Below the pieces are notes generated by a model. The model saw only the letters and a program-made list of their open reading frames with translations, was not told the origin of the DNA and did not search any database. Below are positions 21,471 to 22,884 of a stretch of DNA of 22,884 bases, piece after piece. The stretch is taken from contig JBAZEH010000023.1 of NCBI GenBank assembly GCA_041653955.1, positions 1-22,884 on the forward strand, in the 5' to 3' direction. Both the position numbers and the translations under genes were made by a program. The stretch comes from UBA1562 sp041653955 (lineage in GTDB: Bacteria; Omnitrophota; Gorgyraeia; Gygaellales; Profunditerraquicolaceae). Numbering within the stretch: position 1 is the first letter of the stretch; each line of letters opens with the position of its first letter.

Positions 21471-21544
21471 CCCCCTTGGCGGGATTCGGACCCGCATCGT
21501 CCTCTTCGTTAGAAAGGGGCATTATCCAATTATGCTGCAAGGGG
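21471..21544 (-). tRNA. tRNA-like gene, apparent anticodon AAC (Val), with unusual bases
   Basis: A complete 74-base cloverleaf can be drawn: acceptor CCCCUUG/CAAGGGG, D arm GCAU-AAUUGGAUA-AUGC, anticodon arm CCUUU-CUAACGA-AGAGG (one U-G pair), a five-base variable loop, T arm GCGGG-UCCGAAU-CCCGC and discriminator G. No CCA is encoded. The D-loop G18-G19 and A21 and the T-loop C56 and A58 are normal. Position 8 is C, 26 is C and 55 is C, where U, a purine and U are nearly invariant, and A34 with a G73 discriminator is strange for a bacterial valine tRNA. It may be a decaying gene or a specialised RNA. It lies downstream of 5S, between two terminators. Confidence 0.6.
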
Positions 21545-21716
21545 GTACGAATGAAGGCTTTGCCTTCCTTGACTTAATAGACGTACCCCGCTGCAGGATC
21601 TAACAGCGATTTTTACGCCGCGCTCAAACCTGCTACAGATTTACGCCTCGCTTCTACCTATATACCCCGCCTCCTGCTGGGATAAAAATATTTTGTGGTA
21701 TCGCTCGGCATAAAAT
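21545..21716 (-). other. Spacer between 5S terminator and tRNA-like gene, no gene seen
   Basis: No ORF or promoter is convincing. A GAAGGC-AAA-GCCTTC hairpin lies at about 21552-21566 just before the tRNA-like gene. GCGGGGTAC at about 21583-21591 can pair with GTACCCC, which includes the first bases of the tRNA-like acceptor. An imperfect direct repeat (GATTTTTACGCCGCGCT and GATTTACGCCTCGCT on the + strand) lies at about 21609-21655. Confidence 0.5.
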
Positions 21717-21750
21717 AAAAAAACGCCTGCAGCTAGAAGCCACAGGCGTC
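21717..21750 (-). terminator. Rho-independent terminator after 5S rRNA
   Basis: On the minus strand ACGCCTG and CAGGCGT pair across a 13-base loop and are followed by T7. It lies about 13 bases past the 5S 3' end and is the likely end of the rRNA operon. Confidence 0.88.
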
Positions 21751-21762
21751 TTTTTATTTTAA

Positions 21763-21877
21763 GGAGCACCGACCTACTCTCGCATAGCCTTACGACATAC
21801 ACTACCATCGGCCCTGAGAGGCTTAACTTCCGTATTCGGAATGGGAACGGGTGTTTCCCCCTCGGTATGAGTACTCC
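21763..21877 (-). rRNA. rrf: 5S ribosomal RNA
   Basis: The minus strand carries a complete 5S rRNA of about 115 bases. Landmarks are GGGGGAAACACCCGUUCCCA, CCGAAUACGGAAGUUAAGCC and GCGAGAGUAGGUCGGUGCUCC. The ends GGAGUAC and GUGCUCC pair to give helix I, which fixes the boundaries to within a base or two. It follows 23S in the usual order. Confidence 0.95.
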
Positions 21878-22082
21878 AATTTCTATAGTTTACTTGTTGG
21901 AAATTGGCACCTGGCTGGCGAAGCCAGTCAGGTGCGTAACCATGTAAACCCCAACAACTACAGACAAGTTTTAGGTAAAACTACTATAAAACGATTGAAC
22001 CAAACTTAATCCCACGTTTCCGACACTTTTGCATGAAGGAAACTTGGGATAAAAATCCGCTTTCTTTATGAAAACAGATTTT
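21878..22082 (-). other. 23S-5S internal transcribed spacer with processing stems
   Basis: This spacer holds two strong hairpins that look like RNA processing signals. One pairs GCACCTG.CTGGC with GCCAG.CAGGTGC at 21907-21935 (one mismatch, triloop). The other pairs ATCCCA.GTTTCC with GGAAAC.TGGGAT at 22009-22021 and 22038-22050. TTGTTGG near 21894 and CCAACAA near 21950 can also pair. No tRNA gene lies in this spacer. Confidence 0.7.

Positions 22083-22884
<802 letters not shown>

Noticed and set aside
21471..21544. Reading the tRNA-like gene as Arg with a UCU anticodon, or as a CUA (pyrrolysine-type) tRNA.
   Set aside because: Those readings shift the anticodon loop by one to two bases and destroy the anticodon stem; only the AAC reading keeps all arms at standard lengths.

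Overview
This window looks like part of the chromosome of a Gram-negative-type bacterium. Every gene I can support, protein or RNA, lies on the minus strand, so transcription runs from high to low coordinates. Lipoprotein and signal-peptide genes, an RlpA-like protein, a BatD-like protein and the long fab/plsX operon suit a PVC-group or similar lineage. Candidatus Omnitrophota is my best guess, but it is inference from gene content and order, not a placement.

Region 1 (1-11461) is one densely packed gene string, read downwards: BatD-like secreted protein, recG, a GT39-type membrane glycosyltransferase, rsmD, coaD, yceD (DUF177), rpmF, plsX, fabH, fabD, fabG, acpP, fabF and the start of leuC. 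Many neighbours overlap by 1-14 bases, so translational coupling is likely. It joins fatty-acid and phospholipid synthesis to ribosome and CoA functions. fabH carries a single-base frameshift; the restored frame runs exactly to the fabD start.

Region 2 (11477-13457) holds four small envelope or unknown genes. Three of them are preceded by look-alike promoters (TTGA.., a 16-17 base spacer with ATTTRG, then TAAAAT). Region 3 (13458-13785) is non-coding, with a bidirectional terminator and three tandem 43-bp hairpin repeats. Region 4 (13786-16952) carries a cyclophilin with a possible second start, greA, a PilZ protein, two small membrane proteins and dusB. Region 5 (16986-20727) carries a secreted beta-rich protein, a ferredoxin-nitroreductase fusion, KDPG aldolase, a DRE-TIM aldolase, a guanine-deaminase-like protein and an RlpA-like protein.

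Region 6 (20827-22884) is the RNA end: a GYD-domain gene with its own promoter, a candidate structured RNA behind a near-consensus promoter, a deviant tRNA-like gene, 5S rRNA, and the 3' part of 23S rRNA. The 23S gene is interrupted by a 405-nt group I intron with no ORF, placed beside the peptidyl-transferase centre (about E. coli 2604). The intron's P1, P3, P4, P5, P7, P8 and P10 pairings can all be drawn from the sequence, and it is the most striking feature in the window. Second in interest is the RNA cluster next to it, where the predicted 5' end of the candidate RNA is complementary over 15 bases to the anticodon arm of the tRNA-like gene.
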